Under the pieces are notes generated by a model. That model made no database searches. It worked only from the letters and a program-made list of their open reading frames with translations, and had not been told where the DNA came from. Source: Microbacterium soli (GTDB lineage Bacteria; Actinomycetota; Actinomycetes; Actinomycetales; Microbacteriaceae). From it: a DNA stretch of 64,000 bases. A program made the translations under genes and the position numbers. The number at the start of each line of letters is the position of its first letter. Within the stretch, counting starts at the first letter, position 1. Location: contig NZ_BAABCP010000001.1 of the NCBI RefSeq assembly GCF_039539005.1, positions 620,001 through 684,000 on the forward strand, given 5' to 3'. Positions 9,634-18,702 of this stretch are shown one piece after another.

Positions 9634-11498
9634 GCCCGCACCTCCTTCTCGGCGGTGTCGGATCCGTCGGGGATGGTTCCGGTCCGGGCGGCCTCGTCGG
9701 CCTCCAGGCTGGAGATCACGTGACGATAGTGCGCGCTGGTGCGCAGCAGCTCGGAGTGCGTTCCGACGGCCGTGATCCTGCCCTTCTCCAGCAGCGCGAC
9801 GCGGTCGGCGAGCGCCACGGTCGACGGGCGATGCGCGACGATGAGCGCCGTCGTCTCCGCCAGCACGCGCCGCAGCGCCTTCTCCACGAGCGCCTCCGTG
9901 TCGACGTCCAGCGCCGACAGCGGGTCGTCGAGGACGAGCACCCGGGGAGCCGCGGCGACGGCGCGCGCGAGCGCGAGGCGCTGACGCTGCCCCCCGGACA
10001 GGCTCAGCCCCTCCTCGCCGATGACGGTCTCCAGCCCCTCGGGGAGGGTGTCCGCGAACCCGGCCTGCGCCACGTCGAGCGCCTCGCGCAGCACCCGATC
10101 GGCCTCCGGGCTGTGCAGGTCGAGGTCGGCGCGGCCCAGCAGCACGTTCTCCCGCACGGACGCGGAGAACAGTGTGGCGTCCTCGAAGGCCATCGCGATG
10201 TGCCGGCGCAGCTCGGACAGCTCGAGGTCGCGGATGTCGACCCCGTCCAACGTCACGCACCCTCCCGTGACGTCGTACAGGCGCGCCGGCAGCGTGGTGA
10301 GCGTCGTCTTGCCCGAGCCGGTCAGACCCACCAGTGCCATCGTCTCGCCGGGGCGCAGCACCAGATCGATGCCGTCGAGCAGGTCGCGCTCCGCGCTCCC
10401 GGCATCCTGATACCGGAAATGCGCACCCTCGAAGGCGAGCTCCCCCCTCGGCTCGGACAGGTGCACGGGCTTCTCGGGATCGGAGATGGTGTTGACCTCG
10501 CGGTAGATGTCGAACAGGCGGTCCGTGGCCGTGCGCGCGTCGAGCATGAACGAGAACAGGAATCCGATCGACTCGATGGGCCAGCGCAGCACCGTCGCCA
10601 TGGCGAAGAACGCGAACAGCTCCGCGACGTCGATCCCGCCGGCGAAGATGAGCAGGATGCCGGTGATCAGGCTCGCCCCGAAGGCGATCTGCGGCATGAA
10701 GTCGAGCCAGAACCAGATCATCCCCACCGCGCGAGCCTTGCTCAGCTCGGTCTCGCGGAGCGTCTCGGCCTGGCGGCTGAAGCTGCGCAGAGCGTGCTTG
10801 CCACGACCGAAGGCCTTGAGCACGCGGATGCCGTGCACGCTCTCCTCGACGCTGGTGGCGAGGTCCCCGGCCTGATCCTGACTGCGCCGGGCCAGAGTGC
10901 CGTAGCGCTTCTCGAACACGTACCCCGAGATCCACAGCGGGATCCCGGTGAGGAGGAAGATCGCCCCCAGCAGCCAGTGCCAGCGGAACAGCAGCACGGT
11001 GCCGATGCCGATCGTGAGGATGTTCACGATCAGCAGGATCAGTCCGAACGAGATCCACCGGCGGATGAGGCTGATGTCCTGCATCATGCGGCTCAGCAGC
11101 TGCCCGGACTGCCAGCGGTCGTGGAACGCGACGGGCAGGCTCTGCAGACGCGAGTACAGCTCCGCACGCATGCCGAACTCGATCTCGGTGGCGGGGGTGA
11201 GCACGAACCAGCGGCGCAGCCACACCATGACGGCCTCGCCGAGCGCGAGGGCCAGCACCCCCAGTGCGCCGCCGACGACGAGGGCGACCGCCCCGACGTC
11301 CGCCCGTGCGCCGGCGGCCTCGCCGAGTCCGCGGACGATCTGCTCGAGCACGATCGGCACCATGAGAGCGATGACGGCCGCGGCGAGCGCGCTGAGCGCA
11401 CCGCCGACGAGACGCCCGAACGCGGGCCTGATGAACGGCTTCAGTCGCCACAGCGCGGCGAAAGTGGACAGGGACGACGAAGAGGAGGTGACAGACAT
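9630..11498 (-). CDS. ABC exporter half-transporter, degenerate-site subunit
   Basis: 622 residues, with an exporter transmembrane domain followed by a nucleotide-binding domain. Walker A is [10 protein letters not shown] (Lys397), the signature is canonical (LSLSGGQRQ), but Walker B reads [11 protein letters not shown], so the catalytic Glu is replaced by Asp525. Together with the VSAGQ signature of the next gene this builds one degenerate and one active composite ATP site. It is the first gene of the pair; its only visible ribosome site is weak, and it sits behind a leader of about 220 bases that holds a possible small ORF and hairpins, which suggests regulated expression. Confidence 0.93.
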   Translation of the reverse strand: MSVTSSSSSLSTFAALWRLKPFIRPAFGRLVGGALSALAAAVIALMVPIVLEQIVRGLGEAAGARADVGAVALVVGGALGVLALALGEAVMVWLRRWFVLTPATEIEFGMRAELYSRLQSLPVAFHDRWQSGQLLSRMMQDISLIRRWISFGLILLIVNILTIGIGTVLLFRWHWLLGAIFLLTGIPLWISGYVFEKRYGTLARRSQDQAGDLATSVEESVHGIRVLKAFGRGKHALRSFSRQAETLRETELSKARAVGMIWFWLDFMPQIAFGASLITGILLIFAGGIDVAELFAFFAMATVLRWPIESIGFLFSFMLDARTATDRLFDIYREVNTISDPEKPVHLSEPRGELAFEGAHFRYQDAGSAERDLLDGIDLVLRPGETMALVGLTGSGKTTLTTLPARLYDVTGGCVTLDGVDIRDLELSELRRHIAMAFEDATLFSASVRENVLLGRADLDLHSPEADRVLREALDVAQAGFADTLPEGLETVIGEEGLSLSGGQRQRLALARAVAAAPRVLVLDDPLSALDVDTEALVEKALRRVLAETTALIVAHRPSTVALADRVALLEKGRITAVGTHSELLRTSAHYRHVISSLEADEAARTGTIPDGSDTAEKEVRA

Positions 11499-11537
11499 GA
11501 CTCTCGATGAGGTGGCGATCGGATGACGAAGAGGGGA

Positions 11538-11552
11538 CGGATGCCGGGCATC
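11538..11552. terminator. Small hairpin in the exporter leader (GGATGC-CGG-GCATCC)
   Basis: A 6-bp inverted repeat with a 3-base loop lies 40 bases before the exporter start codon. A short CGAAG/CTTCG pair can form around it on the minus strand. It could be part of an attenuator, or simply another inverted pair of the over-represented GGATGC word. The stem is too short to be a convincing terminator by itself. Confidence 0.3.
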
Positions 11553-11606
11553 CTTCGGTCGTGCGGACGGGCCACGGGAAGACCCCGCGGAGACGCCCTG
11601 CTCGCG

Positions 11607-11672
11607 CTATCCGCGCACGCGGAATGCGTGCGGGCCTGCGACGATGAACGGTGTGACGGTCGTCGTGACCAT
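11607..11672 (-). CDS. Possible leader peptide (21 codons) upstream of the ABC exporter
   Basis: An ATG at 11672 preceded by AGGGGGAG opens a 21-codon frame that begins [13 protein letters not shown] and ends in TAG. Its last codons form a 7-bp hairpin (CGCACGC-ATTCC-GCGTGCG), which a ribosome on the ORF would open. It lies between a good promoter and the exporter gene, as do ribosome-stalling leader peptides that switch on antibiotic-resistance ABC genes. The ribosome-site spacing is short (3 bases after GGAG), and coding cannot be proven at this length, so this is a hypothesis. Confidence 0.35.
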   Translation of the reverse strand: MVTTTVTPFIVAGPHAFRVRG

Positions 11673-11723
11673 GTTCTCCCCCTCGGGCTCCGCGTCGTCA
11701 GCCGGTCGGCATGACAGCCTTCC

Positions 11724-11753
11724 AGCTTAGATCCCCTCCCGTGGAGATGACAA
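11724..11753 (-). promoter_or_regulatory. Sigma-A-like promoter of the ABC exporter operon
   Basis: On the minus strand, TTGTCA (11748-11753) and TAAGCT (11724-11729) are separated by 18 bases. Transcription would begin near 11717, leaving about 220 bases of leader before the exporter ATG at 11498. It lies just past the end of the ogt gene (stop at 11800), so the exporter has its own promoter. Confidence 0.5.
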
Positions 11754-11799
11754 CCACGCATCCGTGTTCCCGGTCGCCGGGAGCGTGTGCGGGGTCGTG

Positions 11800-12300
11800 T
11801 CAGGCGGCGAGCGCGCGCTCGCGCTCGAGCAGGCTGCGCTTGACCTCGATGCCCCAGGCGAAGCCGCCCATCGTGCCGTCGCCGCGCAGCACGCGGTGGC
11901 ACGGCACGAACAGCGCGGGAGCGTTGCGTGCACAGATGGACGCCGCCGCGCGCACGGCACGCGGGCTGCCCAGCTCGATCGCGAACTCGGTGTAGGTGAG
12001 TGGATGACCGGGGACGATGCGGCGCAGCGCCGCCCAGCCCGCCCGCTGCAGCGCTGTGCCGTGCTGCCGCACCGCGACGGTGCCGATCGCCGTCAGATCG
12101 CCCGCGTAGTACGCGCGCGCCGCGTCGGCGGCATCCGTCACCCCGTCGGTGATGTCGGTGGGGCGCAACGACGGATGCACGCGATCGATGACGGCGACAT
12201 GGTCGTCGCTCCAGCCCGACGCCAGCACGCGCTGCGCGTCGTCGGCGAGGATCGTCAGCGCCCCGTCGGGCGTCTCGATGGTCTGGATGACTGCGGTCAT
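11800..12300 (-). CDS. ogt: Methylated-DNA-[protein]-cysteine S-methyltransferase
   Basis: Suicide DNA-repair protein of 166 residues that takes the methyl group from O6-methylguanine onto its own cysteine. The acceptor motif VPCHRVL is complete, with Cys134; the DNA-binding helix region carries AARAYYAG and [12 protein letters not shown] segments normal for the family. Length is typical. The ATG at 12300 overlaps the stop of the upstream ada-alkA gene (ATGA), so both are made from one message. The same pair is adjacent in Mycobacterium tuberculosis, where it forms the adaptive response to alkylation. Confidence 0.95.
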   Translation of the reverse strand: MTAVIQTIETPDGALTILADDAQRVLASGWSDDHVAVIDRVHPSLRPTDITDGVTDAADAARAYYAGDLTAIGTVAVRQHGTALQRAGWAALRRIVPGHPLTYTEFAIELGSPRAVRAAASICARNAPALFVPCHRVLRGDGTMGGFAWGIEVKRSLLERERALAA

Positions 12301-13838
12301 GTTCTCCGCTTCTCCTTCTCTGCTCCCGCCGCGCTCTCCGTCGCCCTCCCACCCGGACGGCGACGGGAACGGGGTGGACGGATGGGAGCGGCGCGCCACA
12401 GGTGGGCGGTGAGGTAGCTGCGCCATGGGGCGATGCGCCCCGCCCAGGCCTCGATGGCCCGGGGCTCCGAGGGCAGTCCGGATGCCGCGGCGCCGGCCCG
12501 CATGGCGACGTCGCCGGGCAGCAGCACATCGGGGTCGCCGATCACCCGCATCCGCACGTAGTCGGCCGTCCACGGGCCGATCCCCGGCATCGCCAGCAGC
12601 CGTGCGCGCTGCTCGGCGGCGGCGTCGCCGACGGTGAGCACGAGATCCCCGGATGCCAGCGCCGCAGCGGCCCCGGTGACGGCCCGGATGCGGGCGGACG
12701 GCCCGCGCAGCACCTCGGCGCCGTGCTCGGCGATGGCGGTCATGGTCGGGAAGAGGATGCCTCCGTCGACGGTGCGCTCGCCCAGCCGCTCGGTCAGCGC
12801 CGTCAGCACCGTGCGGGCGGCGGCGACGGTGATCTGCTGGCCGACCATGGCGCGGATCAGCATCTCGTGCGGATCGGCCGCGCCGGGCACGCGGATGCCG
12901 GGGATCGCCGCGACGAGCGGGGCGAGCGGCGGATGCGCGGACAACGCCTGATCGATGCCGGCCGGGTCGGCGTCGAGGTCGAACAGCCGGCGGGCGATGG
13001 CCACCAGCGGCGCGAGATCGCCGAGCCGGGTGACCCGGGCACGCAGCCGCAGAGCGCCCTTCGTGTCCTGACGGATCTCCAGGTGCGCCGGGCCGCCCGG
13101 CATGCGCAGGTGACGGGCGAACGACGTCGCGGTCGCGGTCTCCATGCCCGCCAGCGCGCGTGCGGACATCCAGGCGAACACACCCGCCGTGTCGATCGGC
13201 GTCCGGTGCGCGAGCACCAGGTCGATGGCACCGGGCGTCACGGCATCCGTCGATTCCGCATTCCGGTGGCGGCGCGTGGCGCGCAGCTGACCCGGCGTCA
13301 TGTCGAACACCTGCCGGATGGTGTCGTTGCACTGCCGGATGCTCGTGAACCCCGCCGAGAACGCCACCTCCGAGACGGGCATGTCCGTCCCGACCAGCAG
13401 CATGCGCGCGGTGTGGGCGCGATGCGCGCGTGCGAGGGCGAGCGGACCCGCGCCGAGCTCGGCGGTGAGCAGCCGGGTCAGGTGCCGTGACGAGTATCCG
13501 AGCCGCCGCGCCAGCCCCGTCACGCCCTCCCGCTCCACGACGCCGGCGGTGATGAGGCGCATCGCGCGCGCCGCCGCGTCACCCCGCGCATCCCACGCCG
13601 GCGATCCGGGCGTGGCCTCGGGAAGGCACCGCTTGCAGGCCCGGTATCCGGCCTCATGCGCGGCCGCGCTGGTCGGGTAGAACGTCACGTTCGCCGGTTT
13701 CGGAGTGCGGGCGGGGCAGCTGGGGCGGCAGTAGATGCCGGTGGATCGCACGGCCATGACGAACTGGCCGTCGAAGCGGGCGTCACGCGCGCTGATCGCG
13801 CGGTACCGCTCGTCGAAGCTCGTCGCCGTGAAGGTCAT
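12297..13838 (-). CDS. alkA: Ada regulatory domain fused to AlkA 3-methyladenine DNA glycosylase
   Basis: 513 residues joining two Ada functions to a base-excision glycosylase. Residues 1-75 hold the Ada zinc-binding domain with Cys37, Cys41, Cys68 and Cys71; in Ada the first of these accepts methyl groups from phosphotriesters and turns the protein into an activator. Residues about 85-180 are an AraC-type helix-turn-helix. The C-terminal 200 residues are the AlkA fold with a helix-hairpin-helix ([11 protein letters not shown]) and the catalytic Asp443 (LLPGDVAMR). The start ATG 13838 fits the Ada N terminus; an upstream extension has no family match. Expression is probably self-induced by alkylation damage. 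The C-terminal tail is Arg-rich. Confidence 0.94.
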   Translation of the reverse strand: MTFTATSFDERYRAISARDARFDGQFVMAVRSTGIYCRPSCPARTPKPANVTFYPTSAAAHEAGYRACKRCLPEATPGSPAWDARGDAAARAMRLITAGVVEREGVTGLARRLGYSSRHLTRLLTAELGAGPLALARAHRAHTARMLLVGTDMPVSEVAFSAGFTSIRQCNDTIRQVFDMTPGQLRATRRHRNAESTDAVTPGAIDLVLAHRTPIDTAGVFAWMSARALAGMETATATSFARHLRMPGGPAHLEIRQDTKGALRLRARVTRLGDLAPLVAIARRLFDLDADPAGIDQALSAHPPLAPLVAAIPGIRVPGAADPHEMLIRAMVGQQITVAAARTVLTALTERLGERTVDGGILFPTMTAIAEHGAEVLRGPSARIRAVTGAAAALASGDLVLTVGDAAAEQRARLLAMPGIGPWTADYVRMRVIGDPDVLLPGDVAMRAGAAASGLPSEPRAIEAWAGRIAPWRSYLTAHLWRAAPIRPPRSRRRPGGRATESAAGAEKEKRRT

Positions 13839-13901
13839 GACTCCACTCTGGCACGCGCGCGCCACCTCGGCTGGCGGGAATCGGACATCTCGGTGCGACC
13901 G

Positions 13902-14819
13902 TCAGCGCGGGTCGAGGTGGATGCCGGCGAGCATGCAGCGCACCGAGCCGCCGGCCAGCTCGATGGGGGCGACGTCCAGCGGCAGGATGCGGCAGGACTC
14001 CGACACGATGCGCACCTGCTCAAAACTGAGCGCGCGCAGTCCGGTCTCGGAGATCACCAGCAGCCGTTCGCCGCCGCGACCGCGCAGCTCGAGCGCGTTG
14101 CCGGCGAAGGCGGCGACCTGCTGCGCGGACAGCGGGACCAGCGTCCGCCCCGTCTCCCGGATGCGGCGGGCGACCTCGGCGCGGCGCGCGTCGCCGACGA
14201 TGGCGTCCAGCCCGATGAGCGCGATGTCGGTGCCGATGCACATCATGACGTTGGTGTGGTAGATCGGCATGCCGTCCGGGTCGGTGGCGTCGAAGACGAC
14301 GGGCTCGTAGCCGAACACGGTGCAGAAGCGCTCCACGAGCACGGGGTCGCACCGTCGGGAGCGCACGGCGTAGGCGATGCGCGACACGTGGTCGAGCACC
14401 ATCGCCCCGGTCCCCTCCAGGAACAGGTCGTCCGGCTCCAGCCCGGAGTAGTCGATGACCTCCTGCACCCGGTACTCGGCCTTGAGCATCTCGATGATGT
14501 CCGCCCGGCGCTCGCCCCGGCGGTTCGGGGCGTACATGGGATACACCGCGACCCGCCCGCCCGCGTGCGTGGAGAACCAGTTGTTGGGGAAGACGCTGTC
14601 GGGATGCCCGTCGCCGGTGTCCTCGAACACGTGCACGCGCACGCCTTCCGCGCGCAGCGCCTCGGCCACGCGCGTGCAGGCGTCGTAGGTCTCCCGGGAG
14701 ACGTCGTGGTCGGCGGTTCTCTGGAACGCGTTGTCGGCCGCGGTCTGCGGGTTGGGGCGGAAGTGGTGGGGCCTGATGAGCACCACCGCTCCCGGCGCCT
14801 GCGCGGAGGCCGCTCTCAC
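13902..14819 (-). CDS. ctlX: Citrulline-utilising amidinohydrolase CtlX (arginine deiminase-related)
   Basis: 305 residues of the amidinotransferase/arginine deiminase fold. The N-terminal substrate loop (IRPHHFRPNPQT), the FPNNWFSTH motif, a catalytic His region (YHTNVMMC) and the C-terminal nucleophile Cys295 (GGSVRCML) are all present. CtlX-type proteins are linked to citrulline breakdown. The GTG start at 14819 overlaps the stop of ornithine cyclodeaminase (GTGA), so the two are co-translated. Together they would convert citrulline or arginine through ornithine to proline. Which guanidino/ureido substrate is used cannot be decided here. Confidence 0.88.
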   Translation of the reverse strand: MRAASAQAPGAVVLIRPHHFRPNPQTAADNAFQRTADHDVSRETYDACTRVAEALRAEGVRVHVFEDTGDGHPDSVFPNNWFSTHAGGRVAVYPMYAPNRRGERRADIIEMLKAEYRVQEVIDYSGLEPDDLFLEGTGAMVLDHVSRIAYAVRSRRCDPVLVERFCTVFGYEPVVFDATDPDGMPIYHTNVMMCIGTDIALIGLDAIVGDARRAEVARRIRETGRTLVPLSAQQVAAFAGNALELRGRGGERLLVISETGLRALSFEQVRIVSESCRILPLDVAPIELAGGSVRCMLAGIHLDPR

Positions 14820-15853
14820 GTCAGGCTCGGTGCCGCCGCGCCCTGCGCGACGAGCGCGAAGAGGTTCTTGGGGTCCTCGGGCTCGGCGATGATGTCGATG
14901 TCGGTGCAGTAGTCGGTGCCGTCGACGGCCGATGCCAGGTAGCGCAGCGCGGCGAAGTCCTCGATCGCGAATCCGACCGAGTCGAAGATCGTGATCTGCT
15001 CGTCCGAGGTGCGCCCGGTCGCCTCGCCGCGCAGCACCCGCCACATCTCGGTGACGGGGTGCTCGGGGTCGAGCTGCTGGATCTCCCCCTCGATGCGGGT
15101 CTGCGGCGGGTACTCGACGAAGATGTCGCCGCGGAGCAGGATGCGCGGGTCCAGCTCGGTCTTGCCCGGGCAGTCGCCGCCGATCGCGTTGAGATGCACG
15201 CCCGGTGCGACCATGTCGTCGGTGAGCACGGTGGCGTTGGTCTTGTCGGCCGTGCAGGTCGTGATGATCTGCGCGCCCTCGACGGCGTCGGCGGCGCCGG
15301 AGGCGCGCACCACCTCGACGCCGAGCGGGCGCATGTTCGCCTCGAACACGTCCATCGCGTGCGGGTCGGTGTCCCAGATGCGCAGACTCCGGATGCCGAG
15401 GAGCGCACGGAACCCCAGCGCCTGGAACTCCGCCTGGCTGCCGGTGCCGATCATCGCCATCGTCGTGGCGCCGGCGGGAGCCAGCGCGCGGGCGACCATC
15501 GCGGACGTGGCGGCGGTGCGCAGCGCGGTGAGGATCGTCATCTCCGCCCACAGCGTGGGGTAGCCGCTGTCGACGTCGGCCAGCACGCCGAAGGCGGTCA
15601 CCGTCTGCAGGCCGCGGGCGGGGTTGTCCGGGTGGCCGTTGACGTACTTGAAGCCGTACTGGCGGCCGTCGCTGGCGGGCATCAGCTCGATGACCCCGAC
15701 CGTGGAGTGGCTGGCGACGCGGGCGGTCTTGTCGAACTCCTCCCAGCGGAGGAAATCCGCCTCCAGGGTCTCCGCGATCCCCGAGATCGCGCGCTCGATG
15801 CCGGTGTCGATCAGCCAGCGGCGCATGTTCGGAACGTCGACAAAACGGACCAT
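14816..15853 (-). CDS. ocd: Ornithine cyclodeaminase
   Basis: NAD-dependent enzyme of 345 residues that turns ornithine into proline and ammonia. It shows the NAD-binding glycine motif MIGTGSQAEF, the substrate-site segment GFKYVNGHPDNP and the HLNAIGGDCPGKTEL signature of the family. Length is normal. It is the first gene of a two-gene operon with ctlX, divergent from an Lrp-type regulator. The ATG at 15853 is chosen because the next frame start upstream falls in the AT-rich regulatory region. It is probably induced when arginine-family amino acids are plentiful. Confidence 0.93.
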   Translation of the reverse strand: MVRFVDVPNMRRWLIDTGIERAISGIAETLEADFLRWEEFDKTARVASHSTVGVIELMPASDGRQYGFKYVNGHPDNPARGLQTVTAFGVLADVDSGYPTLWAEMTILTALRTAATSAMVARALAPAGATTMAMIGTGSQAEFQALGFRALLGIRSLRIWDTDPHAMDVFEANMRPLGVEVVRASGAADAVEGAQIITTCTADKTNATVLTDDMVAPGVHLNAIGGDCPGKTELDPRILLRGDIFVEYPPQTRIEGEIQQLDPEHPVTEMWRVLRGEATGRTSDEQITIFDSVGFAIEDFAALRYLASAVDGTDYCTDIDIIAEPEDPKNLFALVAQGAAAPSLT

Positions 15854-15918
15854 GGCCCATCCCTTCCCTCGGTGTTTCCAGGCTAGGAAGGGCGGCTGTC
15901 ACTTTCAATCATCAAGAT

Positions 15919-15938
15919 GGATCATTTGATCCAATCAA
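15919..15938. promoter_or_regulatory. Overlapping AT-rich palindromes, probable Lrp/AsnC operator
   Basis: Two inverted repeats overlap: GGATCA-TT-TGATCC at 15919-15932 and TTGAT-CCA-ATCAA at 15926-15938. They lie between the divergent ocd and Lrp-type genes, in by far the most AT-rich stretch of this neighbourhood. Lrp-family proteins bind such AT-rich dyads, so this is the likely site where the regulator controls both genes. Confidence 0.6.
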
Positions 15939-15962
15939 TGTCAGATCTGTGCATCTATGCGA

Positions 15963-15968
15963 TACATT
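15963..15968 (+). promoter_or_regulatory. Leaderless -10 box (TACATT) of the Lrp-type regulator
   Basis: TACATT is followed by 6 bases and the ATG at 15975. It decides the start codon: an earlier in-frame ATG at 15957 would add the residues MRYILC but lies upstream of this box. Confidence 0.5.
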
Positions 15969-15974
15969 CTGTGC

Positions 15975-16406
15975 ATGGCGATTCTCGATGATCTCGATCG
16001 GCGACTGCTGTCCCTGCTGCGCGCCAACAGCCGTGAGTCGGTCGTGAACCTCGCCCGCCGGCTGGGCGTGACCAGGGCGACCGTCGACAGCCGGCTCAAA
16101 CGCCTCATCGACAGCGGCGTCATCGTCGGGTTCTCCGTGCGCGTGCGCGATCCCGCCGCGGCGTCCGTCGTGCGAGCCATCATGCTCATCGGCGTCGAGG
16201 GCCGCAACACACGCGACGTGATCCGCGGCCTGCGCGGCGTACCGCAGATCGCCGCGCTGCACACCACCAACGGCCGCTGGGATCTCGTCGCCGAGGTCAG
16301 CTGCGACAGCCTGAGCTCCTTCGACGAGACCCTCGCCACCATCCGCGGCATCGACGGCATCCGCGACAGCGAGACGAGCATCCTGCTCAGCTCCGCGACC
16401 GTGTGA
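15975..16406 (+). CDS. Lrp/AsnC family transcriptional regulator
   Basis: 143 residues: an N-terminal helix-turn-helix (about 1-60; ILDDLDRRLLSLL, then LARRLGVTRATVDSRLKRL) and a C-terminal ligand-binding RAM domain (about 65-140). Such proteins bind DNA as octamers and sense amino acids. It faces ocd-ctlX across a 121-base AT-rich region with palindromes, so it most likely controls that operon in response to ornithine, arginine or proline. The start at 15975 follows a leaderless -10 box. Confidence 0.92.
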   Translation: MAILDDLDRRLLSLLRANSRESVVNLARRLGVTRATVDSRLKRLIDSGVIVGFSVRVRDPAAASVVRAIMLIGVEGRNTRDVIRGLRGVPQIAALHTTNGRWDLVAEVSCDSLSSFDETLATIRGIDGIRDSETSILLSSATV

Positions 16407-16426
16407 GCGGCTGTGCGCGCGCCGCC

Positions 16427-16465
16427 CGCGGCTCCAGGCAGCGCGGAGCGCTGCCTGGAGCCGCG
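16427..16465. terminator. Strong bidirectional hairpin between the Lrp gene and purH
   Basis: A perfect 17-bp stem (CGCGGCTCCAGGCAGCG and its complement) with a 5-base loop lies between the convergent stops of the regulator and purH. It should end both transcripts. Confidence 0.85.
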
Positions 16466-16472
16466 CGTGGGG

Positions 16473-18080
16473 TCAGTGGAAGAAGTGGCGCTCGCCGGTG
16501 AAGAACATCGTCACGCCCGCCTTGCGCGCCGCATCGACGACCTCATCGTCCCGCACCGAGCCGCCGGGCTGCACGATCGCGGAGATGCCGGCGTCCAGCA
16601 GCACCTGGGGGCCGTCCGCGAACGGGAAGAACGCGTCGGATGCCGCCACAGAGCCCGCCGCACGTGCCCCCGCGCGCTCCACGGCCAGGCGGCAGGAGTC
16701 CACCCGGTTCACCTGACCCATGCCCACGCCGACGGTCGCGTTGCCCTTGGCGAGCACGATCGCATTGGACTTCACCGCGCGACAGGCCTTCCACGCGAAG
16801 ATGAGGTTCTCCATCTCGGCGTCGTCGGGGCGCTCACCGGAGACGAGCTCCCAGTCCTTGGCGACCGAGACGATGTCGTCCGGGAAGCGGTCGGCGTCCT
16901 GCAGCAGCAGACCGCCCGAGACCAGGCGCACGTCCATGCGCTCCTGCTGCCAGTCCTCGGGCAGCTTCAGCAGACGCAGGTTCTTCTTGGTCTTGAACAC
17001 CTCGAGCGCAGCGGGCTCGAAGTCCGGGGCGACGATCACCTCGGTGAAGATGTCCTTCAGGTTCTCCGCCATCTTCAGCGTCACCGTGCCGTTGGCGGCG
17101 ATCACTCCGCCGTATGCCGAGACCGGGTCGCACTCGTGCGCGCGCAGGTGGGCGCTGGCGATCGGGTCGAGCGCGTTGGGTGCGGTCGTGGCGATGCCGC
17201 AGGGGTTCGCGTGCTTGATGATCGCGACCGAGGGCAGCACCATGTCGTACGCGGCGCGCAGCGCGGCATCCGCATCGACGTAGTTGTTGTACGACATCTC
17301 CTTGCCCTGCAGCTGCGTGGCCTGCGCGATGCCGTGGCCGCCGGTGCGGGTGTAGATCGCGGCGCGCTGGTGCGAGTTCTCCCCGTAGCGCAGCGTGGAC
17401 AGCCGCTCGGCCTTGATGGTCAGGTGCGCCGGCAGATCCGCCCCGTCGCCCAGGGTGCCTTCGGCGAACCACTGCGCAACAGCCGTGTCGTATGTGGCCG
17501 TGTGCGAGAACGCGCGCGCGGCCAGCTCACGGCGCTGCACGAGGTCGGTGCCACCCGCCTCCACCGCGGCGATGATGGCGGGGTAGGACTCCGGCGAGAC
17601 GACCGTCGCGACGTTGGCGTAGTTCTTGGCCGCCGCGCGCACCATCGCAGGCCCGCCGATGTCGATCTGCTCGACGATGGCATCCGCCTCCGCACCCGAG
17701 TCGACCGTCTCCACGAACGGGTACAGGTTCGCGACGACGAGCTCGAAGGGCTCGATGCGCAGCTCGGCGAGCTGGCGCTCGTGGTCCTCCAGGCGCAGGT
17801 CGGCCAGCAGGCCGCCGTGGATCTTCGGATGCAGGGTCTTCACCCGGCCGTCGAGCATCTCGTCGACGCCGGTCACGGTCGCCACATCGGTGACCGGGTA
17901 CCCCGCGTCCCGCACGGTCTGCGCGGTCGACCCCGTGGAGACGATCTCGACGCCCGCCTCGACGAGCGCCGCGGCGAGTTCGACGAGACCCGTCTTGTCG
18001 CTCACCGACACCAGCGCACGCCGGATCGGAACCAGGTCGCGGTGGCGATACAGCGAGGGATCGAGACGAGGGCCTGCCAT
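16473..18080 (-). CDS. purH: Bifunctional AICAR transformylase / IMP cyclohydrolase
   Basis: 535 residues that carry out the last two steps of IMP synthesis. The N-terminal MGS-like cyclohydrolase domain (about 1-200) has [16 protein letters not shown] and [15 protein letters not shown]. The transformylase domain follows with [12 protein letters not shown] and the catalytic KHANPCG. Length is normal. The gene ends at a strong shared terminator and begins 42 bases after purN, in the order perM-purN-purH that is conserved in actinobacteria. Confidence 0.97.
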   Translation of the reverse strand: MAGPRLDPSLYRHRDLVPIRRALVSVSDKTGLVELAAALVEAGVEIVSTGSTAQTVRDAGYPVTDVATVTGVDEMLDGRVKTLHPKIHGGLLADLRLEDHERQLAELRIEPFELVVANLYPFVETVDSGAEADAIVEQIDIGGPAMVRAAAKNYANVATVVSPESYPAIIAAVEAGGTDLVQRRELAARAFSHTATYDTAVAQWFAEGTLGDGADLPAHLTIKAERLSTLRYGENSHQRAAIYTRTGGHGIAQATQLQGKEMSYNNYVDADAALRAAYDMVLPSVAIIKHANPCGIATTAPNALDPIASAHLRAHECDPVSAYGGVIAANGTVTLKMAENLKDIFTEVIVAPDFEPAALEVFKTKKNLRLLKLPEDWQQERMDVRLVSGGLLLQDADRFPDDIVSVAKDWELVSGERPDDAEMENLIFAWKACRAVKSNAIVLAKGNATVGVGMGQVNRVDSCRLAVERAGARAAGSVAASDAFFPFADGPQVLLDAGISAIVQPGGSVRDDEVVDAARKAGVTMFFTGERHFFH

Positions 18081-18122
18081 GATGATGCTCCTTCAGACGT
18101 GTGCGGTCGGGTGGTCGTGTGG

Positions 18123-18698
18123 TCAGAGGACGAGCTCGCCGGCGGCGACGCGCCGTACGACGTCGATGAGCAGCCGCCGCTCGACGGGCTTGATGCGCGC
18201 ATGCAGCGTCGCCTCGGTGTCGCCGGGGAGGATGTCGACCCGCTCCTGAGCGAGGATCGGTCCGGTGTCGACTCCGTCGTCGACGACGATGACGCTGGCA
18301 CCGGTCTGCGCGGCACCGGCCGCGAGCGCGTCACGGACACCGTGCGCACCGGGGAACTCGGGGAGGTACGCGGGATGCGTGTTGACGATGCGCGGCGCGT
18401 AGCGCGCGACGACGGATGCCGGAAGCAGCCGCATCAGACCGCTGAGCACGATGAGGTCGGGCTCCCAGGCGTCCAACCGGGCGGCGAGCTGCTCCCCCCA
18501 CTCCTCCCGCGTCGAGTAGGCGGAGTAGGGGACGACGAACGACGGGATGCCGAACTCCTCCGCATGGGCGAGCCCGTCGGCTTCGCGGTCGGCCCCCACC
18601 GCGACGACGCGGGCGGGGAAATCGACGTGGCTGGTCGCTTCGAGAAGGGCTCGGAGGTTCGAACCCGTACCGGAGATGAGAACGGCGAGCGTCAGCAC
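18123..18698 (-). CDS. purN: Phosphoribosylglycinamide formyltransferase
   Basis: 191-residue folate-dependent GAR transformylase of purine synthesis. It keeps the nucleotide motif SGTGSNL and the catalytic residues Asn106, His108 and Asp144 (NTHPAY and DDGVDTG), at exactly the E. coli numbers. The GTG start at 18698 lies 4 bases after the perM stop. A TAGACT box overlaps the end of perM 6 bases before the start, so it may also have its own leaderless transcript, although that box also encodes the last perM codons. Confidence 0.95.
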   Translation of the reverse strand: MLTLAVLISGTGSNLRALLEATSHVDFPARVVAVGADREADGLAHAEEFGIPSFVVPYSAYSTREEWGEQLAARLDAWEPDLIVLSGLMRLLPASVVARYAPRIVNTHPAYLPEFPGAHGVRDALAAGAAQTGASVIVVDDGVDTGPILAQERVDILPGDTEATLHARIKPVERRLLIDVVRRVAAGELVL

Positions 18699-18702
18699 TC
18701 GG

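Noticed and set aside
7825-11451. A 1208-residue minus-strand reading frame
   Set aside because: Its first half is an out-of-frame reading of the upstream exporter gene, with Arg/Ala-rich sequence lacking motifs; only the part from 9633 is real.
11523-11714. 63-residue plus-strand frame in the ABC exporter leader
   Set aside because: No ribosome site or similarity; overlaps the better-supported minus-strand leader ORF and promoter.
18650-18680. GGTTCGAACCC-like word resembling a tRNA T-arm
   Set aside because: It lies inside purN and encodes the conserved SGTGSNLR segment; no acceptor or anticodon arms around it.
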